Part shown: positions 23,224 through 34,044 of the stretch, in pieces
Numbering within the stretch: position 1 is the first letter of the stretch
How the letters are laid out: every line of letters begins with the position of its first letter
Assembly: GCA_027491115.1 (NCBI GenBank)
Contig: JAIXWV010000028.1
Location: forward strand, 1 to 64,000
Reading direction: 5' to 3'
From: Pseudomonadota bacterium
GTDB lineage: Bacteria > Bdellovibrionota > UBA1018 > CAIMNF01
Length of the DNA stretch: 64,000 bases
Notes under the pieces: generated by a model
What the model was told of the DNA's origin: nothing
What the model saw: the letters and a program-made list of their open reading frames with translations, nothing else
Databases searched by the model: none
Position numbers and translations under genes: made by a program

Positions 23224-23555
23224 CCGTTGTTTTTGTTAGCGGCGGGATCGAATTCGATTCGGGAGAGTGTCTCCGCGGTTTGAATCTTCTCGCTCATGCC
23301 CAGATGATCGAGCTTCCCACCGGAAGTCGGTGCGGAGGTCATGGAAAGTGCGGCGCCGATCGGGTGAGGCTCGATCCGGAGTCTCAGAAACACGTGAATC
23401 CACCGAGCCCCATCGAACGTCATCAGTTGAGTCCCGAAGAGCTCTCTCGTGGAATCCGTCTGGCTTGCCAGACTTTCCCTGGTGCGGACGGCCTTTCGAT
23501 TCGGGTCCTTCTCGATTCCACTATCGAATGGACAGGCGAAGGACAGTCGGGCTAA
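23220..23555 (+). CDS. Small 2Fe-2S ferredoxin-like protein with one Cys replaced by Asp
   Basis: The start is taken at GTG 23220, overlapping the aldehyde dehydrogenase stop (GTGA); the 111-residue product then begins with a typical beta strand (VTVVFVSGG). The plant/adrenodoxin-type cluster loop is RCGGHGKCGADRV, and a fourth ligand is in LACQ. In the family the loop is C-x5-C-x2-C; here C38 and C44 are kept but the third position is D47, and C83 is the last ligand. An Asp-ligated or labile cluster is possible. It probably serves as electron carrier, perhaps for the neighbouring dehydrogenase, but that link is only positional. The RNase P RNA gene follows immediately. Confidence 0.8.
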   Translation: MTVVFVSGGIEFDSGECLRGLNLLAHAQMIELPTGSRCGGHGKCGADRVRLDPESQKHVNPPSPIERHQLSPEELSRGIRLACQTFPGADGLSIRVLLDSTIEWTGEGQSG

Positions 23556-23564
23556 GGTCAGGAC

Positions 23565-23954
23565 CGCCACATCAGACGGGCAATCGCTGGCTTGCGCAAG
23601 CAGGCGGGAGGAAAGTCCGGGCTCCACAGAGCGCGACACCGGCTAACGGCCGGGGGGGCGGGTGTAATGCCCGTTCCACGGAAAGTGCCACAGAGAAAAT
23701 ACCGCCTCGATGCGCAAGCTTAGAGGTAAGGGTGAAAAGGCGAGGTAAGAGCTCACCGCCCGTTCCGTGAGGAGCGGGGCACGGAAAACCCTGTCGGGAG
23801 CAAGACCAAATAGGAAGGGAGAGTCGCTCTGCTCGTTCGACCTTCGGGTATAGGTTGCTGATGAATGACCCGGGCAACCGGGCGTCTAGAGGAATGATTG
23901 CCTCCGGCTCGCAAGGGCCGAAGACAGAACCCGGCTTACAGTCTGGTGTGGCGC
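23565..23954 (+). ncRNA. rnpB: RNase P RNA (bacterial type A)
   Basis: The diagnostic core GAGGAAAGTCCGGGCTCC lies at about 23613-23630. The 5' strand CGCCACATCAGAC (23565-23577) pairs with the 3' strand GTCTGGTGTGGCG (23941-23953) to form helix P1, which fixes both ends. The internal ACAGAGAAAATACCGCC and the AGAAC-CCGGCTTACAG 3' core are also conserved. It is the catalytic RNA that matures tRNA 5' ends. It begins 10 bases after the ferredoxin stop and ends 3 bases from the stop of the convergent HD gene. P1 plus the TTTT at 23955-23958 may serve as terminator. Confidence 0.96.
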
Positions 23955-23956
23955 TT

Positions 23957-25291
23957 TTACTTCAGTGACTGACGGACCGGCTCCAGAAGGTCCAGTAACC
24001 CCCGGAATGCCGCCACCACCCGTTCCGAATAATGCGAGAACACCTCTTCCTTCACGTCGTCGAACTCGTGATCGTAGTCGAGGTAGGCGTTGATGAGACT
24101 CAGGATCTCGGCCATGGGATGGAGCTGAAGGCCGCCCACTTTGTTCGGAAATCCGGAGCGATCCTTGCGTTCGTGGTGCTGGCGGATCACCTGCAGGACC
24201 ACCTCGGGAAGGTTGGCGTTCTTGGCCAACAGGTCGGCGCTTTCATTCGGATGGTTCACATACCATTTGGCGGCTTCTTCCGACATCTTCACCACGGGAA
24301 TCGCGCTCAGGTCGCCGTATGGTGTGTGGTAGAGCCCGATATCCTGGAAGAAACTCGCGACACCGAGGATCTCGGTCACCGAGACTGTCTCGAACTTGAG
24401 AATCTTGCAAATCAACACTGCCAAGGTGGTACAGGCGACGTTCTTGTCGCTCTCTTTTGCTTGCTGGACCAGGCGTCGCAGGTTCGGGGTCTGCCCAAGA
24501 TGGGAGACCAGTTGAAGCAAGTTGCCGATGATCATGCCGGCTTGCTCGACCGCACCATCGCTGATCCCACCCGCTTGGATGCTTTTCAGCAACATGCGTG
24601 CATTGAACAGGATCTCGGCAGTCTTCCAGGCCACCGGAAATCCCTCCAGATCCTGGTATTCGGATTGGAGCTCGCGGATGCGGCTCCGCACCGCGCTGAC
24701 AGCTTTTTCTTCGATAAACAGCCAGGAAGTCTGTTTCTTCAGCTCCTGAAGATAGATTGGGTCCACCGAGCTGCCTTTCGAGGCAAACAGGCGAAGCCCG
24801 CGGTTCTGATCTTCCACAAAGACGTCAAAGGGATGGGTTTTCAGGTGGGAGTAGTCGGTGATCGGAATCTCGATGTACCCCGCGTGCAAGTTCCGGGAAG
24901 TGACTTTACTTAGAACCCCCGTCAGGTCCACTCCGGGGCCGGTGTTCAAGGGCTTCAAAAAATCGAGGAACGACTCACTTCCGCGAAAAACCCCCTTCAC
25001 ATTCATGTTCTTCAGAAAGGAGAGCGGGCGATCCGGTCCCATCTCGTTCTGCGAATCGATCAGGAACACCGGGGTAGAGGGGCGCTGGATCAGGCAGACC
25101 TCGAGGAAGCGGAGGGCGCTGTAGTGAGGATCGTTCGGGTTGACGTAGATGCCGAGCAAGGCGATTTCCGGGTTGGTCAGCCACTGGACGGCTTGGAGCA
25201 TCGATGCGCAGGAGATGACCTGCTCTCCACCCTCTGTCTTGATTCGATTCAGGAATTCCAGATCGGGATGGATGAACAGAGTCTGCTTCAT
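23957..25291 (-). CDS. Degenerate HD-GYP-type signalling protein
   Basis: The start is set at the ATG at 25291 because a TTGCTG-17-TATCAT promoter ends 8 bases before it; a GTG at 25315 would precede the transcription start. Of 444 residues, about 1-115 form a receiver-like domain without a clear phosphoacceptor. Residues about 140-210 form the accessory domain seen ahead of HD-GYP domains. Residues about 270-425 form an HD-GYP-like domain: FFQDIG replaces HD-IGK, HPNESADLL and RQHHERKDRSGFP are kept, and GYP reads GFP. Loss of the HD histidine suggests reduced or no cyclic-di-GMP hydrolysis; a binding role is possible. No signal peptide or membrane segment is visible. Confidence 0.82.
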   Translation of the reverse strand: MKQTLFIHPDLEFLNRIKTEGGEQVISCASMLQAVQWLTNPEIALLGIYVNPNDPHYSALRFLEVCLIQRPSTPVFLIDSQNEMGPDRPLSFLKNMNVKGVFRGSESFLDFLKPLNTGPGVDLTGVLSKVTSRNLHAGYIEIPITDYSHLKTHPFDVFVEDQNRGLRLFASKGSSVDPIYLQELKKQTSWLFIEEKAVSAVRSRIRELQSEYQDLEGFPVAWKTAEILFNARMLLKSIQAGGISDGAVEQAGMIIGNLLQLVSHLGQTPNLRRLVQQAKESDKNVACTTLAVLICKILKFETVSVTEILGVASFFQDIGLYHTPYGDLSAIPVVKMSEEAAKWYVNHPNESADLLAKNANLPEVVLQVIRQHHERKDRSGFPNKVGGLQLHPMAEILSLINAYLDYDHEFDDVKEEVFSHYSERVVAAFRGLLDLLEPVRQSLK

Positions 25292-25299
25292 TCTGAACA

Positions 25300-25328
25300 A
25301 TGATATTTTCTTCACAATCGCGCAGCAA
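25300..25328 (-). promoter_or_regulatory. Promoter (TTGCTG-17-TATCAT), leaderless, for the HD-GYP-like gene
   Basis: On the minus strand TTGCTG (25328-25323) and TATCAT (25305-25300) are 17 bases apart. Eight bases separate the -10 box from the ATG at 25291, with no Shine-Dalgarno sequence. Confidence 0.6.
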
Positions 25329-25353
25329 GCGCAAAGATTTCAAGGAATTCCAT

Positions 25354-25381
25354 TTGAGCTAGACACAAAGCGTGATAAGGC
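25354..25381 (+). promoter_or_regulatory. Promoter (TTGAGC-16-TAAGGC), leaderless, for speA
   Basis: TTGAGC (25354-25359) and TAAGGC (25376-25381) are 16 bases apart. Six bases separate the -10 box from the ATG at 25388. The AAGG that could look like a Shine-Dalgarno sequence is part of the -10 box and would not be in the transcript. Confidence 0.5.
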
Positions 25382-25387
25382 AAGCGC

Positions 25388-27363
<1,976 letters not shown>

Positions 27364-27367
<4 letters not shown>

Positions 27368-28449
27368 AACTCCTGAACCAGGGCTTCGACCATGTGGAGT
27401 TCGTGGTGGCGGACATTTCCCTCCATGAGCAGACGTGGGAGAAAATCGGATTCGAGAAGACGGCGGACGTGCAAGTCCCGTCCAAGGGATGCCGTCAGGT
27501 GGTCATGTCCCAGGGATATGTCCGGATCCTGTTGACCTCTTATGATTCCTCGCCCGCGGCTGAGAAGCAGGCAGGATCGGCATTCCACCGGATCCACGGC
27601 GACGGGATCTGCGTTCTGGCGGCCGAGGTCGAGGATGCGGCGGAAACCTACCGGGAGCTGGTGTCCAAAGGAGCGAGGCCGGCACTCGAGCCAACCGTTT
27701 TCGAATCGCCGGAAGGCACCCTGATTCTGGCCGAGGTGTTTTCCCCTGCAGACTTCCGTTATCGATTTGTCCAGCGCCGTGCCTCTTCGGACCTCTCGGT
27801 TCCAGCACCTTTGATTGACGGTGTGAAAGTCGCGCGCCTCGAGAGCCCGTCTCCTACCGGAATCTTCAGGATCGACCACCTCACCAACAACATCGACATG
27901 GGTCAGTTCGACACTTGGCTCAAGTTTTACACCGAGGTCTTCGAATTCAAGGCCGTCCGCCGGTTCAATATCAAGACCGGACGGACCGGTCTCCTCTCGG
28001 ATGTGGTCCAGTCCACTTGTGGTCGGATCAAGGTGCCGATCAACGAGGCGACCGAGCCCGAGAGTCAGGTGCAGGAGTTCGTGAACCGCTTCAAGGGAGC
28101 GGGAGTTCAACACCTGGCATTTCAAACCCGTGACATCATCGGGGGCCTGCGTACCTACCGCGCCCGTGGACTCAAATTCCTGGCCGTGCCGTCCACCTAC
28201 TATCAAATGGTCCCGACCCGGGTACCGGGTGTGACCGAAGACCTGAAGGTTCTCGAAGAACTCGGGATCCTCCTTGATGGCGAGGGCGGTGGTTATCTCA
28301 TGCAGATTTTCACCCAGGAACTGGTCGGTCCGTTTTTTGTCGAGTTCATCGAGAGAAAAGGCAATGACGGGTTCGGAGAAGGCAATTTCCGCGCGCTGTT
28401 CGAGGCGATCGAGCGCGACCAGATCGAGCGAGGGACGCTGAAAGCGTAA
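27364..28449 (+). CDS. hpd: 4-hydroxyphenylpyruvate dioxygenase
   Basis: This 361-residue protein of the vicinal-oxygen-chelate fold has the three iron ligands in the expected places: His in RIDHLTNN, His in GVQHLAFQT and Glu in FFVEFIERKG. The C-terminus GFGEGNFRALFEAIERDQ is diagnostic of HPPD. It converts 4-hydroxyphenylpyruvate to homogentisate in tyrosine breakdown (or pigment/quinone supply). No homogentisate dioxygenase gene is in the window. The ATG lies in the speA stop overlap. Confidence 0.96.
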
Positions 28450-28455
28450 CCGCAC

Positions 28456-29757
28456 ATGCTGAAGTCGTCCGTCCCCGGCGTCCACCGAGAAAGAAGGCTG
28501 CGGTTGCTGAACTCAGCTCCCGACGCTTGTTTCATTTTTTTCGGTGCCAAAGAGATCGTTCGGAGCAACAGCACCCATTTCCCCTTCCGGCAGGATTCCG
28601 ACTTCCTGTATCTGACCGGCTTCGACGAGCCCGGAGCGGTACTGGTCCTCGTCGACGGAAAATCCCACCTGTTTCTTCTTGAGCGCGATGAATCCCGTGA
28701 AATCTGGGATGGAGAACGGTACGGGCTCGAACGCGCAAAAACCGTTTTCGGAGTAGACGAGACCCATCCGGTTCACGAATTCCATTCCCGACTCGACACC
28801 TTGTTGACCGATGCCACGTCGGTCCGGACCACTCTCGGGTGGGATCCAGAACGCGATCAGACCTTGCTGAAGACCCTCCACGGGGCCTCCCGGTTCCGGG
28901 GTAAGGGGCGTTTCGGTCATCTCCCGGTCCATTCTCCCTTGCCCGAGCTTTCGGAGCTCCGCTCGATCAAGGACGAAGTCGAGCTCGCACTCATCCGGAA
29001 GGCGTGCAAAACCACCGTGAAGGCTCATTCCGAGGTGCTCAGGAAGGTCCGCTCGGGCATGAGTGAGTTCGATGCTTTCATCGAGTTCCAGTACAACTTG
29101 CTCCGTCACGGTTGCTCGGAGTTGGGCTATGGTCCCATTTTCGCCTCGGGGTTCAATGCCACCACTCTCCACTACACCCGGAACAACGAAACCCTGAAAG
29201 AAGGCGATCTGTTTTTGATCGATGCCGCCGGAGAGTGCGAGGGATACACCGCCGATCTGACCCAGACCTTTCCGATCTCCCGCCAGTTTCAGCCCGCCCA
29301 GGCCAAGGTCTACGAGCAGGTCCTCGGAGTGAATCGTGAGATCACCGCCATGATCAAGCCGGGGGTCAGCTACCGCGAGCTTCATTCGAGATCCGTCGAG
29401 TGCCTCACCGAGTCCTTGTTGTCCCTCGGCGTTCTTGAGGGAGATGCCAAAGATCTTGTTTTAACCGGCGCGTACCGGAAGTATTACCCTCACGGTGTCG
29501 GGCATTACCTCGGGCTCGATGTCCACGATGCCGGGATCTATCACGAGCGTGGCCAAGACTTCTTGTTGAAGCCGGGCATGGTCCTCACCAACGAGCCAGG
29601 ACTTTATTTCCGCGAGTCTGGACCTTACTTCGGAATCGGAGTCCGAATCGAAGACGACATCCTCGTGACTGCAGCTGGCTCGGAAGTGCTCACGTCCGGC
29701 CTTCCTAGAACGATTACCGAGATTGAAACCGTGCGGAGCGGGGGAGTCTGGTCATGA
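28456..29757 (+). CDS. pepP: Xaa-Pro aminopeptidase (M24 family)
   Basis: This 433-residue protein starts with an AMP_N domain (FFGAKEIVRSNSTHFPFRQDSDFLYLTG) and continues with a pita-bread metallopeptidase domain. The five metal ligands are visible: Asp in LIDAAGE, Asp in TADLTQTF, His in GVGHYLGLDVHD, Glu in TNEPGLYF and Glu in VRIEDD. It removes N-terminal residues ahead of proline. It starts 6 bases after hpd and overlaps dusB by 4. Confidence 0.95.
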   Translation: MLKSSVPGVHRERRLRLLNSAPDACFIFFGAKEIVRSNSTHFPFRQDSDFLYLTGFDEPGAVLVLVDGKSHLFLLERDESREIWDGERYGLERAKTVFGVDETHPVHEFHSRLDTLLTDATSVRTTLGWDPERDQTLLKTLHGASRFRGKGRFGHLPVHSPLPELSELRSIKDEVELALIRKACKTTVKAHSEVLRKVRSGMSEFDAFIEFQYNLLRHGCSELGYGPIFASGFNATTLHYTRNNETLKEGDLFLIDAAGECEGYTADLTQTFPISRQFQPAQAKVYEQVLGVNREITAMIKPGVSYRELHSRSVECLTESLLSLGVLEGDAKDLVLTGAYRKYYPHGVGHYLGLDVHDAGIYHERGQDFLLKPGMVLTNEPGLYFRESGPYFGIGVRIEDDILVTAAGSEVLTSGLPRTITEIETVRSGGVWS

Positions 29758-30773
29758 TTCGTCTTGGGCCGCTTCAGGTGGATCATCCGTTTTTGCTGGC
29801 ACCCATGGCCGGCATCACCAATTCTCCTTTCCGGCGCCTCATGCGCGAGTACGGCAGCTCGGTTGTGATCAGCGAGTTGGTTTCCGCCAACGGGATTGAG
29901 CACGCCTCGAACCGGACCCTGGATTTGTTGAAGTTTGTGGAAGCCGAGCGTCCGGTGGGGCTTCAGATTTTCGGGGAAGATCAGGAGAATCTCGTTCGGG
30001 CCTGCCAGGTGGTGGAGCGGATGGGAGCGGATTTCGTCGACCTCAACATGGGGTGCCCGGTTCCGAAAGTGGTCAAGAAAGGCGGCGGCGCCGCCATGTG
30101 CAGGAACCCCGCCCAGTTGGCCCCTGTGTTGAATGCCATGGTCAAGTCGGTGAAGATTCCCGTCACCATCAAGATTCGCACGGGTTGGGATTCGGGGCTC
30201 AGGAATGCGCATGAGATTGTGAAAGTGGCGACCGATGCGGGAGTTGCGTGGGTCGCGATTCATGGCAGGACCCGCGCCCAAGGGTACAGCGGCCTTGCCG
30301 ATTGGGACTTCATCGGTGAAGTGAAGACCAAAAGTAAGCTGCCGATTATCGGCAACGGGGACGTGAACACACCCGATCAGGCGGTGGACCGTTATCGGAC
30401 CTACGGAGTGGATGCGGTGATGATCGGGCGCGGAGCGCTCAGGAATCCGTTTTTGTTCGAGCAGAGTCGTGATTTGCTCGCGGGTCGGTCCATCCAGCCG
30501 ATCACTGCCGAGCGGATCATCACCCTCCTCAAGACCCAACGGGCTTATTTGTCAGAGTGCTTCGAGGGCCGTTCGGTCATGCTTCATGCGCGGAAGTTCC
30601 TGGCTTGGTACTCGAGCGGCTATCCGGGCTCGAGCGAGTTCCGGAAGAAGGTGTTTCACATCCCTGAAGAGGAAGAACTCTGGAATGAGGCGATCCGGTT
30701 CTTCGAAATCTCGCTCAAAAAGCGGGACATGAGCTTTCTGGAAGAGCCGTTTCTCATGGGCGGACACGGCTGA
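29754..30773 (+). CDS. dusB: tRNA-dihydrouridine synthase, DusB-type
   Basis: This 339-residue TIM-barrel flavoenzyme starts with LAPMAGITNSPFRRLMREYG. It has the catalytic cysteine in DLNMGCPVPKVVKKGGGAAM, the IKIRTGWD segment and the late FMN-binding MIGRGALRNPFLF. It reduces uridine to dihydrouridine in tRNA. The bacterial DusB subgroup is suggested by the VKKGGGAAM stretch. It is last in the speA-hpd-pepP-dusB operon, with an ATGA overlap; its stop is 16 bases from that of the convergent chemoreceptor gene. Confidence 0.95.
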   Translation: MIRLGPLQVDHPFLLAPMAGITNSPFRRLMREYGSSVVISELVSANGIEHASNRTLDLLKFVEAERPVGLQIFGEDQENLVRACQVVERMGADFVDLNMGCPVPKVVKKGGGAAMCRNPAQLAPVLNAMVKSVKIPVTIKIRTGWDSGLRNAHEIVKVATDAGVAWVAIHGRTRAQGYSGLADWDFIGEVKTKSKLPIIGNGDVNTPDQAVDRYRTYGVDAVMIGRGALRNPFLFEQSRDLLAGRSIQPITAERIITLLKTQRAYLSECFEGRSVMLHARKFLAWYSSGYPGSSEFRKKVFHIPEEEELWNEAIRFFEISLKKRDMSFLEEPFLMGGHG

Positions 30774-30788
30774 GTCCTCTGACTGGGA

Positions 30789-32321
30789 TCAGCCCATGAA
30801 GATGGTCCTGAGCTCCTGCACCGATTTGAGGAGCGAGTCGGACTGGGTCTTCATGGCCACGGCCTCATGGTTTGAGTTTTGAGCGAGCTTGGTGTTTTCA
30901 GTGGTTGCAATGTTGAGCTGGGAGACCGCCTGATTGATCTCCCGGATTCCCCGGGTCTGTTCCTGGTAGGCGGTTGCCATTTCTTCGAGCAGGTGATTCA
31001 CCGTCTCAGCTTTATTGTGGATCTCATCGAAAATGTCGGCACAGCGGGTGCTGATTCCCACGCCTTGGTCGACTTTTGATTTTCCTTCGACCACCAGTTT
31101 TTCCACCTTCGAGGTGCTTTCCGCTACGATGGAGTTCACCCGCTCCGAACTCATCTGGAGTTTTTCGAAGATCTCGTGAGCGGCGGTGCCGCTCATTTCA
31201 GCCAGTTTCCCGACTTCTTCTGCGACTACGGCAAACCCTTTTCCGGCTTCACCTGCCCGAGCGGCCTCGACCGAGGCATTGAAGGAAAGGAGCTTGGTCT
31301 GGAAAACAATGTCATTGATGACCTTGGTTTTTTCGGCGATCTCTTGGATGAGTTCGGTGATTTTGCCGACTTCCCGGTTTCCGCTTTGGATCTGACGGAT
31401 AATGGCTTCTTGGGAGGCCGAGATCTGGTGCATGGCTTCTTTCATCAAGGCAATCGACTCTTGTCCGTTATGCGCCGTGCCCCGGCTTTCGTGGGAGAGT
31501 TTTTTGGATTTGTCACTGTGATCGGAGTTCCGCTCGATCATCGAGCGGATCTCTTCGATCGCACTGGCGGTTTCGGTGATCGCCGCGGATTGTTCCGTCG
31601 AGCTGGCCGAGAGGCTGTCGCTGGTTCTGGAGAGTGAATTTGCCGAATCACCGACTGAGCGCGCGACACTGTCCACCCGGGTGAAAACCGAGAAGGCCGA
31701 CCGGATGCTGCTCAGAGTGATCCCGAGCACCCCTCCGATGCCGATGAGGGTGGCCAGGGTCAGAAAGATCACCATTCGGAGTCCGTTCGCGCGTTTTTCC
31801 GCTTCGATCGATGCCAGAATGGTTTCGGATCTGCGATCCACGAGTTCTTTCAGTTTGATGAAGTTCTTGTTCTGGATCGCACGCGCAGGGGCGTATTTTT
31901 CGCGGTAGACCTTGGCGGCGTCCGGACTTTTTTTCTGGATCAGGGCGACCACTTCATCTTCTGAGGCATCCAAAACTTTTTCATCAAAATCCGCCATCTC
32001 GCGGTTCAGAGTCTTCGCCTCGGCATCGTCTTCCAGCAACTTTCCGATCTCGTCCGCTCCCTTGACATAGGCCTCGTCTGCGGCTTCCTTACGATCGGCT
32101 TCCGAGGTTTGGTCGGGATTCAACAGGTAACCGCGGAGGGCTTCCGACATGGTGACCATATGGAGCTCCCCTTCACGCATCAGTCGGCTCATACGAATCG
32201 CCCGATCGGCGCGAGCATCGGTCTGGTGCGAGGTCAGGTAAATGTGCCAAGAGACCCAACCCGAACACAGGATGAGGGGAAGGGTGGAAAGGGACACTTT
32301 TTGAGTGAGAGAAAGTTTCAT
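30789..32321 (-). CDS. Methyl-accepting chemotaxis protein
   Basis: This 510-residue transmembrane receptor has TM1 at about residues 9-29, a periplasmic four-helix-bundle region of about 155 residues (4HB_MCP-like) and TM2 at about 187-207. The cytoplasmic signalling coiled coil has a hairpin tip [20 protein letters not shown], the conserved CheA/CheW contact region. No clear HAMP domain is visible. It shows that the organism is chemotactic; no che genes are in the window. The promoter is TTGAGC-17-TAAACT. Confidence 0.94.
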   Translation of the reverse strand: MKLSLTQKVSLSTLPLILCSGWVSWHIYLTSHQTDARADRAIRMSRLMREGELHMVTMSEALRGYLLNPDQTSEADRKEAADEAYVKGADEIGKLLEDDAEAKTLNREMADFDEKVLDASEDEVVALIQKKSPDAAKVYREKYAPARAIQNKNFIKLKELVDRRSETILASIEAEKRANGLRMVIFLTLATLIGIGGVLGITLSSIRSAFSVFTRVDSVARSVGDSANSLSRTSDSLSASSTEQSAAITETASAIEEIRSMIERNSDHSDKSKKLSHESRGTAHNGQESIALMKEAMHQISASQEAIIRQIQSGNREVGKITELIQEIAEKTKVINDIVFQTKLLSFNASVEAARAGEAGKGFAVVAEEVGKLAEMSGTAAHEIFEKLQMSSERVNSIVAESTSKVEKLVVEGKSKVDQGVGISTRCADIFDEIHNKAETVNHLLEEMATAYQEQTRGIREINQAVSQLNIATTENTKLAQNSNHEAVAMKTQSDSLLKSVQELRTIFMG

Positions 32322-32330
32322 GATTCCTTT

Positions 32331-32359
32331 AGTTTAGGGTCTTTTGTACTCAGGCTCAA
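32331..32359 (-). promoter_or_regulatory. Promoter (TTGAGC-17-TAAACT) of the chemoreceptor gene
   Basis: On the minus strand TTGAGC (32359-32354) and TAAACT (32336-32331) are 17 bases apart and lie 9 bases before the ATG. The predicted transcript start leaves about 3 leader bases, so the AAAGGA just before the ATG would be outside the mRNA. Confidence 0.6.
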
Positions 32360-32389
32360 CCGAAGAGACTTGACGGAGGCGTCAGCGCT

Positions 32390-32417
32390 TTGATTCCGCC
32401 ACCGTTTCGGATAGACT
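32390..32417 (+). promoter_or_regulatory. Promoter (TTGATT-16-TAGACT), leaderless
   Basis: TTGATT (32390-32395) and TAGACT (32412-32417) are 16 bases apart. Eight bases separate the -10 box from the ATG at 32426. Confidence 0.55.
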
Positions 32418-32425
32418 CGGCGGAC

Positions 32426-32803
32426 ATGAACGAATCGAATCTTCACGTGATCGAATGGCTCCGCAAGGTGCAACTCGCTTGGGAGTTGCCTGCGGATCAG
32501 CTGGCCCGTCTCTGTCACTGCCCGGTGGAGATTTTGCAACACCACCTGGCCTTGTCAGCGACCGAGATCGAGGCGCTCCCGACCGTCCCCGCCGGATTTG
32601 ATTCAGCGGTGACCCTGATCGGGATATTTAAAAACATCCGTGCAACCTATCCTGAACCTGGCGACCAGAACGGATGGCTTCAGAGAGAAAACAGTGTCTT
32701 CGAGGGGCACCGGCCCATTGATGTGATGGCGATGTCTCCCGAGCACCTCGCCTTTGTGGGGTACACGGTCGAGAGCGGGCTCCGCTTGACTGCGAAAGAT
32801 TGA
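32426..32803 (+). CDS. MbcA/ParS/Xre-type antitoxin-like protein (DUF2384-like)
   Basis: The start is taken at ATG 32426, 8 bases after a TAGACT box; the product is 125 residues. An N-terminal helical part (QLARLCHCPVEILQHHL) looks like a weak helix-turn-helix. The C-terminal part, NGWLQRENSVFEGHRPIDVMAMSPEHLA, fits the toxin-binding domain of ParS/MbcA/Xre antitoxins (W-L-x-x-x-N-x-x-F-x-G-x-x-P-x-D-V). The expected RES-domain toxin is absent from both sides. It may be a solitary regulator. It is followed 8 bases later by a membrane-protein gene. Confidence 0.75.
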   Translation: MNESNLHVIEWLRKVQLAWELPADQLARLCHCPVEILQHHLALSATEIEALPTVPAGFDSAVTLIGIFKNIRATYPEPGDQNGWLQRENSVFEGHRPIDVMAMSPEHLAFVGYTVESGLRLTAKD

Positions 32804-32811
32804 GGATGAGC

Positions 32812-33114
32812 ATGAGAAAATGGTTTGTGAGTGTCGGATGGATCGAAGGGATGTCCCTGTTGGCGCTTTTTTTTTATGCCATGCCGATGAAGTATCTGGC
32901 GGGGGATCCGCTCCCTGTTCGCATCGTCGGTTCGGCCCATGGTGGCCTGTTCATCGCTTATGTCGCACTGGCCTTCGTCCTGTATGACCGCGAGAAGTGG
33001 TCTCCCAAGATCCTGATGGCCGCACTGGTCCTTTCTTCGGTTCCTTTCGGAACCTGGATCTTCGAGCGGAAGCTCATGCCTTCGCTAGAAGGATCGTCTT
33101 CCCGTCGATCGTAA
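32812..33114 (+). CDS. Small integral membrane protein, DUF3817 family
   Basis: The start is taken at ATG 32812 with GAGG 6 bases upstream; TTG 32800 and ATG 32806 are alternatives. The 100-residue product has about three transmembrane helices and the family pattern IEGMSLLALFFYAMPMKYL followed by GSAHGGLFIAYV, as in DUF3817 (YdzA-like) proteins. The function of that family is unknown. Its last 41 bases overlap the 3' end of the convergent gene at 33074. Confidence 0.85.
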   Translation: MRKWFVSVGWIEGMSLLALFFYAMPMKYLAGDPLPVRIVGSAHGGLFIAYVALAFVLYDREKWSPKILMAALVLSSVPFGTWIFERKLMPSLEGSSSRRS

Positions 33115-33544
33115 TGAAGAATCCCCGTGCATCAGTTTCGATGTGCCTGAGCAGTTCGTGATAAGCGTTCGAGAGGAACTTGGCGTCTTCGTGGGTGCCC
33201 TCGTTCGGATGCGGTACCGAGCAGGTGAGGCGTCCAGGTGAGTATTTGAGGGTCGTGGGGTCGAGTTCGAGGGTCCTGCCGTCATTCAAGCGGAGACTGA
33301 ATCCCAGCTCGGGTAGGCCGTCGATGGACTGGACAAAGTAAATCGTATCCTCGACGTGGACGGTTTTTCGTTCTTGTCCGATCCGGATTTCAAAACCTTC
33401 CTGGCAGCGATACAGATTCCTGGAGAACGCCTGCAAGGTCCGTTCATGGGTGATCGGCTCGGCATTGGAAAGCCACACCCCGTTCCGGGTGAGAATGAGA
33501 TCCTCGAAGAGCCCGAACAGGCTGGGGTCGGATTGAGCGCTCAT
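33074..33544 (-). CDS. DUF1285-like protein
   Basis: This 156-residue cytoplasmic protein has the segment LTRNGVWLSNAEPITHERTL, then FEIRIGQERKTVHVEDTIYFV. It resembles DUF1285 proteins (D-G-x-W-x-x-x-x-x-P-I-T, then V-x-V-E-D-x-P/Y-F-V). No enzymatic motif is visible. The gene is translationally coupled to the thioesterase gene upstream (ATGA overlap 33541-33544), suggesting a shared pathway, possibly lipid-related; that is inference. Confidence 0.7.
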   Translation of the reverse strand: MSAQSDPSLFGLFEDLILTRNGVWLSNAEPITHERTLQAFSRNLYRCQEGFEIRIGQERKTVHVEDTIYFVQSIDGLPELGFSLRLNDGRTLELDPTTLKYSPGRLTCSVPHPNEGTHEDAKFLSNAYHELLRHIETDARGFFITIDGKTILLAKA

Positions 33545-34044
33545 GGTTTCAGACGCTGTTCCTCGAGCTTGAGTTCTTGCGCCAGTTTCACCCGGGAGGC
33601 TCGACGGAGGCCTGCAGCCTGATTCCTTCTTTTTTCGGCTTCACTCACCGGGGCCAGCGGTGGAACCGGCAGGGGTTTGCCGTCCGAGCCCACTGCTACA
33701 AAGGTCAGATAGGCGCTCACATTGTGAAACCGCTCACCGGTTTTGGGATCTTCGGAATCGACTCGAACCCCGACCTCCATGGAGGACTTCCCGGTCGCAT
33801 TCACGCTCGCCTTGAGTTCGACAAAATGTCCCAATCGGATCGGGGCGATGAAATGGAGCGCGTCGATCGAAGCGGTCACCACCGAAGTCCGGGCATGCTT
33901 TCCAGCCGAAATCGCTCCGGCAATATCGATCCAGGACATCACGGTTCCCCCGAAGATGGTCCCGAGCGCGTTGGTGTGCTGGGGAAGCACGATTTCCGTC
34001 ATGGTGACGGCGGATTCCGAGGGAGCTTTGGGGGCAAGGTTCAT
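33541..34044 (-). CDS. Acyl-CoA thioesterase, YciA-like hotdog protein
   Basis: The start is taken at the ATG at 34044, giving 167 residues; a longer in-frame reading to 34194 is unlikely. The hotdog-fold signature is clear: LPQHTNALGTIFGGTVMSWID with catalytic Asp in the helix, then DALHFIAPIRLGHFVEL. This matches the BACH/YciA acyl-CoA thioesterases that release free fatty acids from CoA. The C-terminal about 40 residues are basic and helical. It lies divergent from the 84-residue gene at 34166. Confidence 0.88.
   Translation of the reverse strand: MNLAPKAPSESAVTMTEIVLPQHTNALGTIFGGTVMSWIDIAGAISAGKHARTSVVTASIDALHFIAPIRLGHFVELKASVNATGKSSMEVGVRVDSEDPKTGERFHNVSAYLTFVAVGSDGKPLPVPPLAPVSEAEKRRNQAAGLRRASRVKLAQELKLEEQRLKP

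Noticed and set aside
25292..25315. Upstream GTG start for the HD-GYP-like gene
   Set aside because: These codons overlap the predicted promoter (-10 box 25300-25305), and neither start has a Shine-Dalgarno sequence; the ATG at 25291 fits the leaderless pattern of the window.
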